From: Streptomyces tsukubensis
GTDB taxonomy: Bacteria > Actinomycetota > Actinomycetes > Streptomycetales > Streptomycetaceae
Length of the DNA: 64,000 nt
Assembly: GCF_009296025.1 (NCBI RefSeq)
Contig: NZ_CP045178.1
Span: 1,736,001-1,800,000, forward strand
Direction of reading: 5' to 3'
Part shown: piece after piece, positions 7,963-16,151 of the stretch
Layout: each line of letters starts with the position of its first letter
How positions within the stretch are numbered: position 1 is the first letter of the stretch
Notes under the pieces: generated by a model
What the model was told of the DNA's origin: nothing
Databases searched by the model: none
What the model saw: the letters and a program-made list of their open reading frames with translations, nothing else
Translations under genes and position numbers: made by a program

Positions 7963-8892
7963 TCAGTTCTCCGCGAGCAGGGCGTAGCCGTCGTCGATGA
8001 GGCGGGCGAGGCGGGCGACATGCGCGTCGTCGGGCTCGTGCAGCGGAGGCCGTACCCCGCCCACGTCGAGACCGCGCATCCGTACGCCCGCCTTGACAAG
8101 GGAGACCGCGTATCCGGCGCCCTCGTTGCGCAGCTCGACAAGGGGGCGGTAGAAGACGTCGACAAGACGGTTGGCGGTCACGTCGTCGCCCGAGTTGAGG
8201 GCCTTGTGGAAGGCGAGGGCGATCTCGGGCGCGAAGCAGAAGACGGCCGAGGAGTAGAGGTGGACGCCGATGCCCCGGTAGGCGAGTCCGGTGAGTTCGG
8301 CGGTGGGCAGCCCATTGAAGTAGAGCAGTCCCTCGGGCACCTCGGTGCGGACGGCGCTGATGATCCGCTGCATCCGGTCGAGGTCGCCGAGGCCGTCCTT
8401 GAAGCCGACGATGCGGTCGGTCCTGGCCAGCTCCACCACGGTGCTCGGGGCGAAGACGGCGTTGTCACGCTGGTAGACGATCATGTCGAGGGAGGTGGCC
8501 GCCGCCAGTTCCCTGTAGTGGCGCAGCAGCCCCTCCTGGCCTGCGACGACAAGGTAGGGGGGCATGGCGAGGAGGCCGTCGGCGCCTGCCTCCTCCGCGA
8601 TGCGGGCGTAGCGCGTCGCGAGCGCGGTGCCGTATCCGGCGCCCGCGACGACCGGCACCCGTCCCGCCGCCACCTCGACCGCGGCGGCCACGCAGTCCCT
8701 GAACTCCTCGGGGGTCAGGGCGTGGAACTCCCCCGTCCCGCAGCAGGCGAAGACCGCGGCGGCCCCGGCCTCGATACCCCGGCGCACATGCGTCCGGTAG
8801 ACGTCGAGGTCCACGGAGCCGTCCGGGGCGTAGGCGGTGACGGGGAAGAACAGCAGACCGTCGAGTCGAGCGGCGAGCGGGGCTGACGTCAC
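7963..8892 (-). CDS. kdgD: 5-dehydro-4-deoxyglucarate dehydratase
   Basis: A 309-residue member of the dihydrodipicolinate synthase / N-acetylneuraminate lyase superfamily. It dehydrates and decarboxylates 5-dehydro-4-deoxy-D-glucarate to 2-oxoglutarate semialdehyde, the substrate of the dehydrogenase at 2481-4040. Visible active-site features: CCGTGEF (50-56) for substrate carboxylate binding, Tyr140 in IVYQRDN, and Schiff-base Lys165 in GFKDGLGD. The GTG start at 8892 has AGGGAG upstream. It begins a minus-strand unit with the uncharacterised gene at 6664, and is divergent from uronate dehydrogenase across a 520-bp control region. Confidence 0.93.
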   Translation of the reverse strand: MTSAPLAARLDGLLFFPVTAYAPDGSVDLDVYRTHVRRGIEAGAAAVFACCGTGEFHALTPEEFRDCVAAAVEVAAGRVPVVAGAGYGTALATRYARIAEEAGADGLLAMPPYLVVAGQEGLLRHYRELAAATSLDMIVYQRDNAVFAPSTVVELARTDRIVGFKDGLGDLDRMQRIISAVRTEVPEGLLYFNGLPTAELTGLAYRGIGVHLYSSAVFCFAPEIALAFHKALNSGDDVTANRLVDVFYRPLVELRNEGAGYAVSLVKAGVRMRGLDVGGVRPPLHEPDDAHVARLARLIDDGYALLAEN

Positions 8893-8982
8893 GGGCTCTC
8901 CCTAAGCGTGCCGATGCGCCGACGGTCGCGCGCCCCGGAAGGCTGTCGGGGCACCGCCATCATGTGCATGTCTCTGACTGAT

Positions 8983-8998
8983 GTCCATATTTCTGAAC
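8983..8998. promoter_or_regulatory. Second IclR-like operator candidate, upstream of kdgD
   Basis: GTCCATATTTCTGAAC shares the CTGAAC right arm and the GT-C left arm with the palindrome at 4063-4078, at the same 16-bp spacing. It sits 91 bases upstream of the kdgD start, in the divergent kdgD-udh region. Its presence would let the IclR protein coordinate all the uronate genes. The left arm is degenerate. Confidence 0.35.
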
Positions 8999-9174
8999 AG
9001 CGCTACGCTAGGACGCCTCCCTGGCGGCGGTCAAGCGCCCCAACACACCCCGGAGCGGCGGATTCTGAGACTCCGGAGCCTCACGAAGTGGTGCGCGGCG
9101 CGACGGGCGGATCCCTTGACGCGGTTACGTGCGGCTCCTTAGCGTGTCCACGGATGTGAATCGCATACACGCAT

Positions 9175-9216
9175 AGATCCAGATCCAGATCCAGAGCCAG
9201 AGCCAGATCCAGATCC
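9175..9216. repeat. Hexanucleotide repeat (AGATCC/AGAGCC) x7
   Basis: Seven contiguous hexamers, five AGATCC and two AGAGCC, in the leader region about 200 bp upstream of the uronate dehydrogenase start. It is a pure microsatellite-like tract, rare in Streptomyces regulatory DNA, and not part of any supported gene. The rest of 8893-9416 holds only the operator candidate and ordinary sequence. Confidence 0.92.
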
Positions 9217-9416
9217 ACCCCTCGTTCATTCGTAAGTCAGCTGGTTAGCCAGTCAGTCGGTCGGTTCGGCAGGACATTCGCCTTCCGGTGATCGCCCGGC
9301 CGGTCCTGCCCATCCCCTGCCCACCCGATCCGTCTTGTTCCCGTCCGCCCGATCCGCCTCGTCCGCCCCGGTGGAGAGCCGACGGGACCACGGGACCCAC
9401 CAGTGGAGACCCGCAC

Positions 9417-10226
9417 ATGCCCGCTCCCCGCACCGTCCTGCTGACCGGCGCCGCCGGCGGCCTCGGCACCCTGATGCGCGGCCTGCTGCCCGCCTACGGA
9501 TACGACCTCCGGCTGCTCGACATGGTTCCCGTCGAGGGCGAACCCGACGCCATCGTCGCGGACCTCGCCGACCGTGACGCGCTGCGCGAGGCCGTCCGGG
9601 GCGTGGACGCGGTCATCCATCTCGCGGGCATCTCACTGGAAGCCTCCTTCGAGAAGATCCTCAAGGCCAACATCGAGGGCACCTACCACCTCTACGAGGC
9701 GGCCCGCGAGGAGGGCGTGGACCGTATCGTGTTCGCCTCCTCGAACCACGCGATCGGCTGGACCCCGTACCCGAAGGACGGCGAGCCGCTGATCCCCGTC
9801 ACGACACCCCGGCGCCCCGACACCTTCTACGGGTTGTCCAAGGGCTTCGGCGAGGACCTGGCGCAGTTCTACTGGGACAAGCACGGCATGGAGACGGTCT
9901 CCGTGCGGATCGGTTCGTGCTTCCCCGAGCCCACCTCCGTACGCATGCTGTCGGTCTGGATGAGCCCCGAGGACGGCGCCCGGCTGTTCCACGCGGCCCT
10001 CACCGCCGAGGAGATCGGCCACACGGTGGTCTACGGGTCTTCCGCCAACACCCGCCTCTGGTGGGACCTCGACTCGGCGCGGGCACTGGGCTACGAGCCG
10101 CGGGACGACTCCGAGCCGTACGCGGAGAAGCTCGTCGCCGACCACGGCGAACTGGACCCGGCCGATCCTGCGCAGGCATCCGTCGGCGGCCACTTCCTCA
10201 CGACCCCGCCCATCTGGCCCCGCTGA
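9417..10226 (+). CDS. udh: NAD-dependent uronate dehydrogenase
   Basis: A 269-residue extended short-chain dehydrogenase. It would oxidise D-glucuronate or D-galacturonate to the aldaro-lactone, the first step of the oxidative hexuronate route. Evidence: Rossmann motif GAAGGLG (11-17), DLAD at about 49-52, catalytic Ser near 108-109 in FASSN, Tyr138-x3-Lys142 (YGLSK), and the family's SCFPEPTSVRMLSVWMS and NTRLWWDL segments. ATG 9417 is chosen for its GGAGA site 8 bases upstream and the family N-terminus. Lactonase and glucarate/galactarate dehydratase genes are not in this window, so the pathway is incomplete here. Confidence 0.92.
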   Translation: MPAPRTVLLTGAAGGLGTLMRGLLPAYGYDLRLLDMVPVEGEPDAIVADLADRDALREAVRGVDAVIHLAGISLEASFEKILKANIEGTYHLYEAAREEGVDRIVFASSNHAIGWTPYPKDGEPLIPVTTPRRPDTFYGLSKGFGEDLAQFYWDKHGMETVSVRIGSCFPEPTSVRMLSVWMSPEDGARLFHAALTAEEIGHTVVYGSSANTRLWWDLDSARALGYEPRDDSEPYAEKLVADHGELDPADPAQASVGGHFLTTPPIWPR

Positions 10227-10730
10227 CCCGAAGGTCACATAGGTCACGACGGACACGACGGACACAAAAGTCACAGTGGACACGGCGGTCGCGCCCCGGC
10301 GCCTCCACTGACGCGACGCTTACCCCCTGACGCCCACACTTGCCCGAGGAGCATCGCCCGTCCTCCCGCACCCACCGGAGGTCGGGCGCACCCGCGTCCT
10401 GACCGCGTCCAGCCCCCGCGGCACCACCCGCCCGACCGATCCGGCCACCGCGCCCGACCGGTCCGATGCCCGCTCCGCCTCACAGAGCCGCCCAAGAAAC
10501 GGGCACCAACCGGGCCACTCAGGACCAGCATTCGGGCACACCCCTGCCCGTATCGCGCCCCGTTCCCAGCTCGGCACGGGGCGCTTCGTCCTCGACACGG
10601 GCAGATACGGGCACGATCGGTTCCGCGTCACGCCTGTTCAGCCGCCCTTTCAGGCAGTAAAACTCTTCACACGGTCACGAACGGGCATGCCGTGAGTGAC
10701 CGAAGAGCGACGGCGATGGAGGCGGAGCAC
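10227..10730. other. Intergenic region between udh and the deoR-type gene
   Basis: No gene is supported. The left end holds short direct repeats of ACGACGGACAC (10246-10262). The middle is Pro-codon-like GC-rich sequence, and 10544-10604 forms a nested hairpin. The right end precedes the DeoR-family regulator. Confidence 0.5.
10544..10604. terminator. Nested two-arm hairpin downstream of udh
   Basis: Inner arms CGCCCCGT (10556-10563) and ACGGGGCG (10576-10583) are perfectly complementary. They are enclosed by outer arms CTGCCCGTATCG (10544-10555) and CGACACGGGCAG (10593-10604), which pair with one mismatch. It probably terminates udh transcription 320 bp downstream; an RNA regulatory structure for the following regulator is an alternative. 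Confidence 0.5.
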
Positions 10731-11501
10731 ATGGGGGCGTTGAGCGCCGAGGAGCGGCAGCGCGAGATCGTCCGCAGCGCGCGCCGCGAAGGCTCGGTCG
10801 ACGTCACCGCTCTCGCCTCCGAGCTGGGCGTCGCGAAGGAGACGGTCCGCCGTGATCTGCGCGCCCTGGAGGACCACGGCCTGGTGCACAGGACGCACGG
10901 CGGCGCCTATCCGGTGGAGAGCGCCGGGTTCGAGACGACGCTCGCCTTCAGGACCACCATGCACGTACCGGAGAAGCGCAGGATCGCCGCTGCCGCCGCC
11001 GAGCTGCTCCAGGACGCGGAGACCGTCTTCGTGGACGAGGGGTTCACCCCGCAGCTCATCGCGGAGGCGCTGCCGAAGGACCGGCCGCTGACGGTCGTCA
11101 CGGCCTCACTGACGACGGCGGGGGCGCTGGCCTCCGCAGAGGCCACGACCGTCCTGCTGCTCGGCGGGCGGGTGCGGGCGGGGACACTGGCGACGGTCGA
11201 CCACTGGACGACCCGGATGCTCGCGGGGTTCGTCATCGACCTCGCGTTCATCGGCGCCAACGGCGTCTCCCGCGAACACGGCCTGACCACACCGGATCCC
11301 GCGGTCTGCGAGGTGAAGTCCCAGGCGATCCGCGCTTCGAGACGCAAGGTGTTCGCCGGGGTGCACACCAAGTTCGGCGCGGTGAGCTTCTGCCGCTTCG
11401 CGGAGATCGGGGACATCGACACGATCGTCACCAGCAGCCAGCTGCCCTCCGCGGAGGCCCACCGTTACTCCTTGCGCGGCCCCCAGGTCATCCGCGTCTG
11501 A
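10731..11501 (+). CDS. DeoR-family transcriptional regulator of sugar metabolism
   Basis: A 256-residue regulator. The N-terminus has the DeoR helix-turn-helix (EERQREIVRSARREG, then VTALASELGVAKETVRRDLRALE), followed directly by VHRTHGGAY. The C-terminal sensor domain (about 80-235) is the phosphosugar-isomerase-like fold, with FVDEG, TVVTASL, LLLGGRV and FIGANGV. Members usually bind phosphorylated sugars. ATG 10731 is preferred because GGAGGCGGAG lies just upstream; a GTG at 10692 would add 13 residues. The gene precedes, by 212 bp and on the same strand, an ABC sugar/polyol importer and dehydrogenase that it most likely controls. Confidence 0.9.
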   Translation: MGALSAEERQREIVRSARREGSVDVTALASELGVAKETVRRDLRALEDHGLVHRTHGGAYPVESAGFETTLAFRTTMHVPEKRRIAAAAAELLQDAETVFVDEGFTPQLIAEALPKDRPLTVVTASLTTAGALASAEATTVLLLGGRVRAGTLATVDHWTTRMLAGFVIDLAFIGANGVSREHGLTTPDPAVCEVKSQAIRASRRKVFAGVHTKFGAVSFCRFAEIGDIDTIVTSSQLPSAEAHRYSLRGPQVIRV

Positions 11502-11561
11502 CAGTCCGCCCCCGCCACGGCGGCACCGCACAGCCTTCTTACGCCCCATATCACCCCTTAA

Positions 11562-11585
11562 GTGAAGTTCCTCAATTCTGTTCAC
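11562..11585. promoter_or_regulatory. Inverted repeat upstream of the ABC importer operon
   Basis: GTGAA (11562-11566) and TTCAC (11581-11585) form a symmetric site with 14 bases between the arms, in the gap between the DeoR gene and the binding-protein gene. It is an operator candidate for that regulator. The arms are short, so chance occurrence is possible. Confidence 0.3.
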
Positions 11586-11713
11586 CCGTCCCTTCGACCC
11601 TTCCGTACCGCCCGCGCCCACCTCCCGCCTCCTCTCCATCTCCGTGGTTTCTCCTTTCTCCGCGGCGGAGGCGGCTCCCCTCTCCCCACTCACCAACCGA
11701 CCAGGAGCAATCC

Positions 11714-13084
11714 ATGCGAACCCATAGCCGACGGAGGCCGCGCGCGCTGCTCGCCGTTGCCACCGCTGGGGCGCTGATCTCCCCTCTTCTCACCGGCTGC
11801 TGGGCCGGCGCCGGCGGGGCCGGTTCCGGCGGCAGCTCGCTCAACGTACTGATGGTGAACAACCCTCAGATGGTGGAGTTGCAGAAGCTCACGGCCGCCC
11901 ACTTCACCAAGGAGACCGGAATCAAGGTGAGTTTCACCGTGCTTCCGGAGAACGACGTACGCGACAAGATCAGCCAGGACTTCGCCAACCAGGCCGGTCA
12001 GTACGACGTGGCGACGCTCAGCAATTACGAGATCCCCATCTACGCCAAGAACGGCTGGCTGAACGAGCTGGACGACTATGTCGCCGACGACAAGGGCTTC
12101 GATCAGAAAGACGTCCTCGCGCCGATGCGGCAGTCCCTGACCGGCGAGGACGGCAAGCTCTACGGGCAGCCGTTCTACGGCGAGTCGTCCTTCCTCATGT
12201 ACCGCAAGGACGTGTTCAAGAAGGCAGGCGTGAAGATGCCCGCCCATCCGACCTGGCAGCAGGTGGCGAAACTCGCGGCCAAGGTCGACGGCGTGCAGTC
12301 CGGCATGAAGGGGATATGTCTGCGCGGACTGCCCGGCTGGGGTGAACTCACGGCGCCGCTCTCCACCGTCGTCAACACCTTCGGTGGCACCTGGTTCGAC
12401 AAGGACTGGAAAGCGAAGCTCAACTCTCCCGAGTTCGAGAAGGCCACGAAGTTCTACGTCGACCTGGTGCGCAAACACGGGGAGTCGGGCGCGGCCCAGT
12501 CCGGTTTCGCCGAGTGCCTGAACAACCTCACCCAGGGCAAGACGGCCATGTGGTACGACGCCACATCGGCGGCGGGATCGCTGGAGTCGGCCAAGTCCCC
12601 CGTCAAGGGCAAGATCGGCTACGTCCCCGCGCCCACCGAGAAGACGAAGAGCGCGGGCTGGCTCTACACCTGGGCCTGGGGGATACAGAAGGCCTCCCCC
12701 AACCACGACAAGGCGTGGAAGTTCATCTCGTGGGCGTCGGGCAAGGAGTACGAGAAGCTGGTCGGTGAGAAGTTCGGCTGGTCCAACGTCCCGGCGGGCA
12801 AGCGCGCCTCCACGTACACCTACCCGGAGTACCGCAAGGAGGCCGCGGCCTTCGAGGACGTGACGCGCGCCGCCATCGAGGGGGCCCGTCCGCGCGACCC
12901 CGGGGTACAGCCGAGGCCCGCGCCCGGCATCCAGTTCGTCGACATACCCGAGTTCACCGATCTCGGTACCAAGGTCTCCCAGGAGATCAGTGCGGCCATC
13001 GCGGGACGCCAGTCCGTGGACACGGCCCTGAGCAAGTCCCAGAAGCTCGCTGAAGAGGTTTCCGAGGAGTACGAGGGACGATGA
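11714..13084 (+). CDS. ABC transporter sugar/polyol-binding lipoprotein
   Basis: A 456-residue extracellular solute-binding protein. A lipoprotein signal ends in LLTGC with the lipid-modified Cys at residue 29, so the protein should be tethered outside the membrane. The mature part is a family-1 binding protein. Segments such as YDVATLSNYEIPIYAKNGW, GQPFYGESSFLMYRKD and AMWYDATSAAGSLE resemble sorbitol/mannitol (SmoE/MtlE-like) receptors. ATG 11714 follows CCAGGAGC. Its stop overlaps the next gene's ATG by 4 bases. No ATPase is encoded here, so a shared MsiK-type ATPase is expected. Polyol specificity is inferred, supported by the dehydrogenase at the end of the operon. Confidence 0.88.
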   Translation: MRTHSRRRPRALLAVATAGALISPLLTGCWAGAGGAGSGGSSLNVLMVNNPQMVELQKLTAAHFTKETGIKVSFTVLPENDVRDKISQDFANQAGQYDVATLSNYEIPIYAKNGWLNELDDYVADDKGFDQKDVLAPMRQSLTGEDGKLYGQPFYGESSFLMYRKDVFKKAGVKMPAHPTWQQVAKLAAKVDGVQSGMKGICLRGLPGWGELTAPLSTVVNTFGGTWFDKDWKAKLNSPEFEKATKFYVDLVRKHGESGAAQSGFAECLNNLTQGKTAMWYDATSAAGSLESAKSPVKGKIGYVPAPTEKTKSAGWLYTWAWGIQKASPNHDKAWKFISWASGKEYEKLVGEKFGWSNVPAGKRASTYTYPEYRKEAAAFEDVTRAAIEGARPRDPGVQPRPAPGIQFVDIPEFTDLGTKVSQEISAAIAGRQSVDTALSKSQKLAEEVSEEYEGR

Positions 13085-14034
13085 GCGCCGCGACCACCAC
13101 CACCCCCGTCACCACCGCATCCGGCCAGCCGCTCACCCGGCCGCCGTCGGGCAAGCTCCGCGACTGGGCCACCAGGGCCCCGCTGCTGCCCGCGCTGATC
13201 TTCATGGTCGTCGTGACCCAGCTCCCCTTCGTCGCGACGCTCGTGATCTCCCTCTTCGACTGGAACGCCCTCTACCCCGACGCCCGCAAGTTCGCCTGGT
13301 TCGCCAACTACGGGGACGTGCTCAGCGACCCCGACCTGCGAAAGTCCGTACTGACCACGGTCGTTCTGACCGTGACGGTGGTGCTGATCAGCGTCATCCT
13401 CGGACTCGCGCTCGCCCTGCTGCTCGACCGGAAGTTCCGGGGCAGGGGCTTCGTACGCACCCTGCTGATCGCGCCCTTCCTCGTGGTGCCCGTCGCGGCG
13501 GCGCTGCTGTGGAAGCACGTGCTCTACAACCCCGAGTACGGCCTCTTCAACGGACTGCTGCACCTGGTGGGCGGCGACGGCGCCCCGCAGCCCGACTGGG
13601 TCTCGAACACGCCGCTCATGGCCGTCGAGGCGTCACTGATCTGGCAGTGGACACCGTTCATGATGCTGATCCTGCTGGCCGGCCTGCAGAGCAGGTCCCC
13701 CGAGCTGATCGAGGCCGCGAAGCTCGACGGGGCCGGGTCCTGGCAGATCTTCCGCTACCTGACCCTCCCCCACCTGCGGCGCTACCTCGAACTCGGCGCG
13801 CTGCTCGGCTCGGTGTACATCGTGCAGAACTTCGACGCGGTGTTCACCATCACCTCGGGCGGGCTCGGTACGGCCAACCTGCCGTACACCGTCTATCAGA
13901 GCTTCTACCAGGCACACGAGAACGGGCTCGCCTCGGCCGCCGGAGTGCTCGTCGTCATCGGTTCGATCATCATCGCGACCTTCGCGCTGCGCGTCGTCTC
14001 GTCGCTCTTCCGTGAGGAGGTGGGGCGGGCATGA
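13081..14034 (+). CDS. ABC transporter permease (sugar/polyol importer, first subunit)
   Basis: A 317-residue inner-membrane protein with about six transmembrane helices, the first at roughly residues 38-58. The cytoplasmic EAA loop reads EAAKLDGAGSWQIFRYLTLP near residues 218-237, the site of ATPase contact. It belongs to the MalF/UgpA-like carbohydrate permease group. The ATG at 13081 overlaps the receptor gene's TGA and its own stop overlaps the next permease start (ATGA), so the three are translationally coupled. Confidence 0.93.
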   Translation: MSAATTTTPVTTASGQPLTRPPSGKLRDWATRAPLLPALIFMVVVTQLPFVATLVISLFDWNALYPDARKFAWFANYGDVLSDPDLRKSVLTTVVLTVTVVLISVILGLALALLLDRKFRGRGFVRTLLIAPFLVVPVAAALLWKHVLYNPEYGLFNGLLHLVGGDGAPQPDWVSNTPLMAVEASLIWQWTPFMMLILLAGLQSRSPELIEAAKLDGAGSWQIFRYLTLPHLRRYLELGALLGSVYIVQNFDAVFTITSGGLGTANLPYTVYQSFYQAHENGLASAAGVLVVIGSIIIATFALRVVSSLFREEVGRA

Positions 14035-14918
14035 GCGCCACGGCAACCGTTCCAGCAGGACGTACCCAGACCGCCACGGCCACTCCTGAGGGCCCCCGCA
14101 AGAAGAACAAGGGCTGGCTCGGCCTGGTCGCGTGGCTCGTCGGCATCGCGTTCTTCCTGCCCGTCGCCTGGATGGCGCTGACCTCCTTCCACTCGGAGGA
14201 GGACGCGGCGACCAACCCGCCGTCGTTCGCGGCCGCACTGACCCTCGACGGCTACCGGGACTTCTTCGGTGCGGGCGGCGGCGCGAGCCCCTGGCCCGCG
14301 CTCATCAACTCGCTGGTCTCGTCGCTCGGTTCGACGCTGCTCGTGCTGATCGTGGCGCTGCCCGCCGCGTACGCGCTGTCGATCCGGCCGGTGAAGAAGT
14401 GGACGGACGTCCTCTTCTTCTTCCTCTCCACCAAGATGCTGCCGATCGTCGCCGGTCTCCTGCCGATCTACCTGTTCGCCAAGAACACCGGCATGCTCGA
14501 CAACATCTGGCTGCTCATCATTCTGTACACCTCGATGAACCTGCCGATCGCGGTGTGGATGATGCAGTCCTTCCTCGCCGAGGTGCCTGTCGCGATCATC
14601 GAGGCCGCGCAGATCGACGGGGCGCGGCTGCCGACCGTACTGACGAGGGTCGTCGCCCCCGTCGCCATGCCGGGTATCGCGGCCACCGCGCTGATCTGCT
14701 TCATCTTCAGCTGGAACGAGCTGTTGTTCGCCCGGGTGCTCACGGGCGTCGTCGCCCAGACCGCGCCCGTGTTCCTGACCGGCTTCATCACCAGCCAGGG
14801 CCTGTTCCTGGCGAAGGTGTGCGCCGCGTCGCTCGTCATCTCCCTGCCGGTACTCGCCGCGGGGTTCGCCGCCCAGGACAAACTTGTCCAGGGCCTGTCG
14901 CTGGGAGCCGTCAAGTGA
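14031..14918 (+). CDS. ABC transporter permease (sugar/polyol importer, second subunit)
   Basis: A 295-residue permease of the MalG/SmoG-like group with six predicted helices. Its EAA loop reads IIEAAQIDGARLPTVLTRVV, and LPIAVWMMQSFLAEVP precedes it as in polyol permeases. It pairs with the 13081-14034 subunit to form the channel. The start ATG overlaps the previous stop by 4 bases, and its own stop overlaps the following GTG start by 2 bases, so all four genes are one operon. Confidence 0.93.
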   Translation: MSATATVPAGRTQTATATPEGPRKKNKGWLGLVAWLVGIAFFLPVAWMALTSFHSEEDAATNPPSFAAALTLDGYRDFFGAGGGASPWPALINSLVSSLGSTLLVLIVALPAAYALSIRPVKKWTDVLFFFLSTKMLPIVAGLLPIYLFAKNTGMLDNIWLLIILYTSMNLPIAVWMMQSFLAEVPVAIIEAAQIDGARLPTVLTRVVAPVAMPGIAATALICFIFSWNELLFARVLTGVVAQTAPVFLTGFITSQGLFLAKVCAASLVISLPVLAAGFAAQDKLVQGLSLGAVK

Positions 14919-15910
14919 AGGCCGCAATCATCGAGTCCGTCGGCAAGGTCGTCTTCGGCGAGGTGCCCGATCCCACCCCGGGGCCGCGCGAGGTGGTCGT
15001 CGAGGTCGCCGCGTGTGGCCTGTGCGGAACCGATCTGCACATCCTGCAGGGCGAGTTCGCACCGACCCTGCCTGTGGTGCCGGGACACGAGTTCGCGGGC
15101 ACCGTGGTCGGTCTCGGCTCCCAGGTCACGGAACTCACCGTCGGCGACCGGGTGGCGGTCGACCCGTCGCTGTACTGCTACGAGTGCCGTTACTGCCGCT
15201 CGGGCCATAACAACCTCTGTGAGCGCTGGGCCGCGATCGGCGTGACGACGACGGGTGGAGCCGCCGAGTACGCGAAGGCACCCGTCGCCAACTGCGTGAA
15301 ACTCCCCGACCACGTGCGGACCCAGGACGCGGCCCTCATCGAGCCGCTCTCCTGCGCGGTGCGCGGCTACGACGTCCTCAACTCCCGGCTCGGCTCGCAC
15401 GTCCTGATCTACGGCTCGGGAACGATGGGGCTCATGATGCTGGAACTCGCCAAGCGGACGGGTGCGGCGAGCGTGGATGTGGTCGACATCAACGAGGAGC
15501 GGCTCGCCACCGCGCGCTCCCTGGGCTGTTCCTCCTCGGCGACCGGCGCCGACGAGCTGGAGCGCCCGCAGGGCTGGGACGTGGTGGTGGACGCCACCGG
15601 CAACGGGAAGGCGATCCAGGACGGCCTCGGCCGGGTCGCGAAGGCCGGTACGTTCCTCCAGTTCGGCGTGGCGGACTACGCGACGACGGCGACGATCGAG
15701 CCGTACCGCATCTACAACCAGGAGATCACCATCACCGGTTCGATGGCGGTCCTGCACAGCTACGAGCGGGCGGCCGAGCTGTTCGCGACGGGCGTCCTCG
15801 ACCCTGACGTGTTCATCAGCGACCGGATGCCGCTCTCCTCGTACCCGCAGGCGCTGGAGCGGTTCGCCTCCGGCGTGGGCCGCAAGATCGTCGTACTGCC
15901 CGGAAGCTGA
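14915..15910 (+). CDS. Zinc-dependent polyol/alcohol dehydrogenase
   Basis: A 331-residue medium-chain dehydrogenase. Catalytic zinc ligands Cys37 (GLCGTDLH), His58 and Glu59 (PGHEFAG) and structural zinc ligands Cys88, Cys91, Cys94 and Cys102 are all present, followed by an NAD-binding domain with YGSGTMGL and DVVDIN. It resembles sorbitol/arabinitol/threonine-type dehydrogenases. Placed last in the importer operon, it probably oxidises the imported polyol to a ketose. The GTG start overlaps the permease stop (GTGA). A pure GAAGCC hexamer run begins within five bases of its stop, followed by a strong terminator. Confidence 0.9.
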   Translation: MKAAIIESVGKVVFGEVPDPTPGPREVVVEVAACGLCGTDLHILQGEFAPTLPVVPGHEFAGTVVGLGSQVTELTVGDRVAVDPSLYCYECRYCRSGHNNLCERWAAIGVTTTGGAAEYAKAPVANCVKLPDHVRTQDAALIEPLSCAVRGYDVLNSRLGSHVLIYGSGTMGLMMLELAKRTGAASVDVVDINEERLATARSLGCSSSATGADELERPQGWDVVVDATGNGKAIQDGLGRVAKAGTFLQFGVADYATTATIEPYRIYNQEITITGSMAVLHSYERAAELFATGVLDPDVFISDRMPLSSYPQALERFASGVGRKIVVLPGS

Positions 15911-15994
15911 CCCCGAAGCCGAAGCCGAAGCCGAAGCCGCGGACGACGCCGACGCGCCACCCGCGCGCGTACACCGGAGAGAATCGCCTCGGAG

Positions 15995-16042
15995 AACAGG
16001 CCCGCACCCCGACGTCCGTCGTCGTCGGGGTGCGGGCCTGTT
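15995..16042 (+). terminator. 20-bp perfect hairpin after the importer operon
   Basis: AACAGGCCCGCACCCCGACG (15995-16014) pairs perfectly with 16023-16042 across an 8-base loop. With no strong U-run it is a typical GC-rich actinobacterial terminator. It separates the polyol operon from the TerD gene. Confidence 0.85.
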
Positions 16043-16151
16043 GGTTCTCCGGAGGCTCACGAGGGGCCCAGGAGGGGCCCGTTCCGGCCCCGGCGAAAAC
16101 ATTCCACTTAGGTAAGGGAACGGTAAAGCAGGGTCATTCGTTACGTGATGC

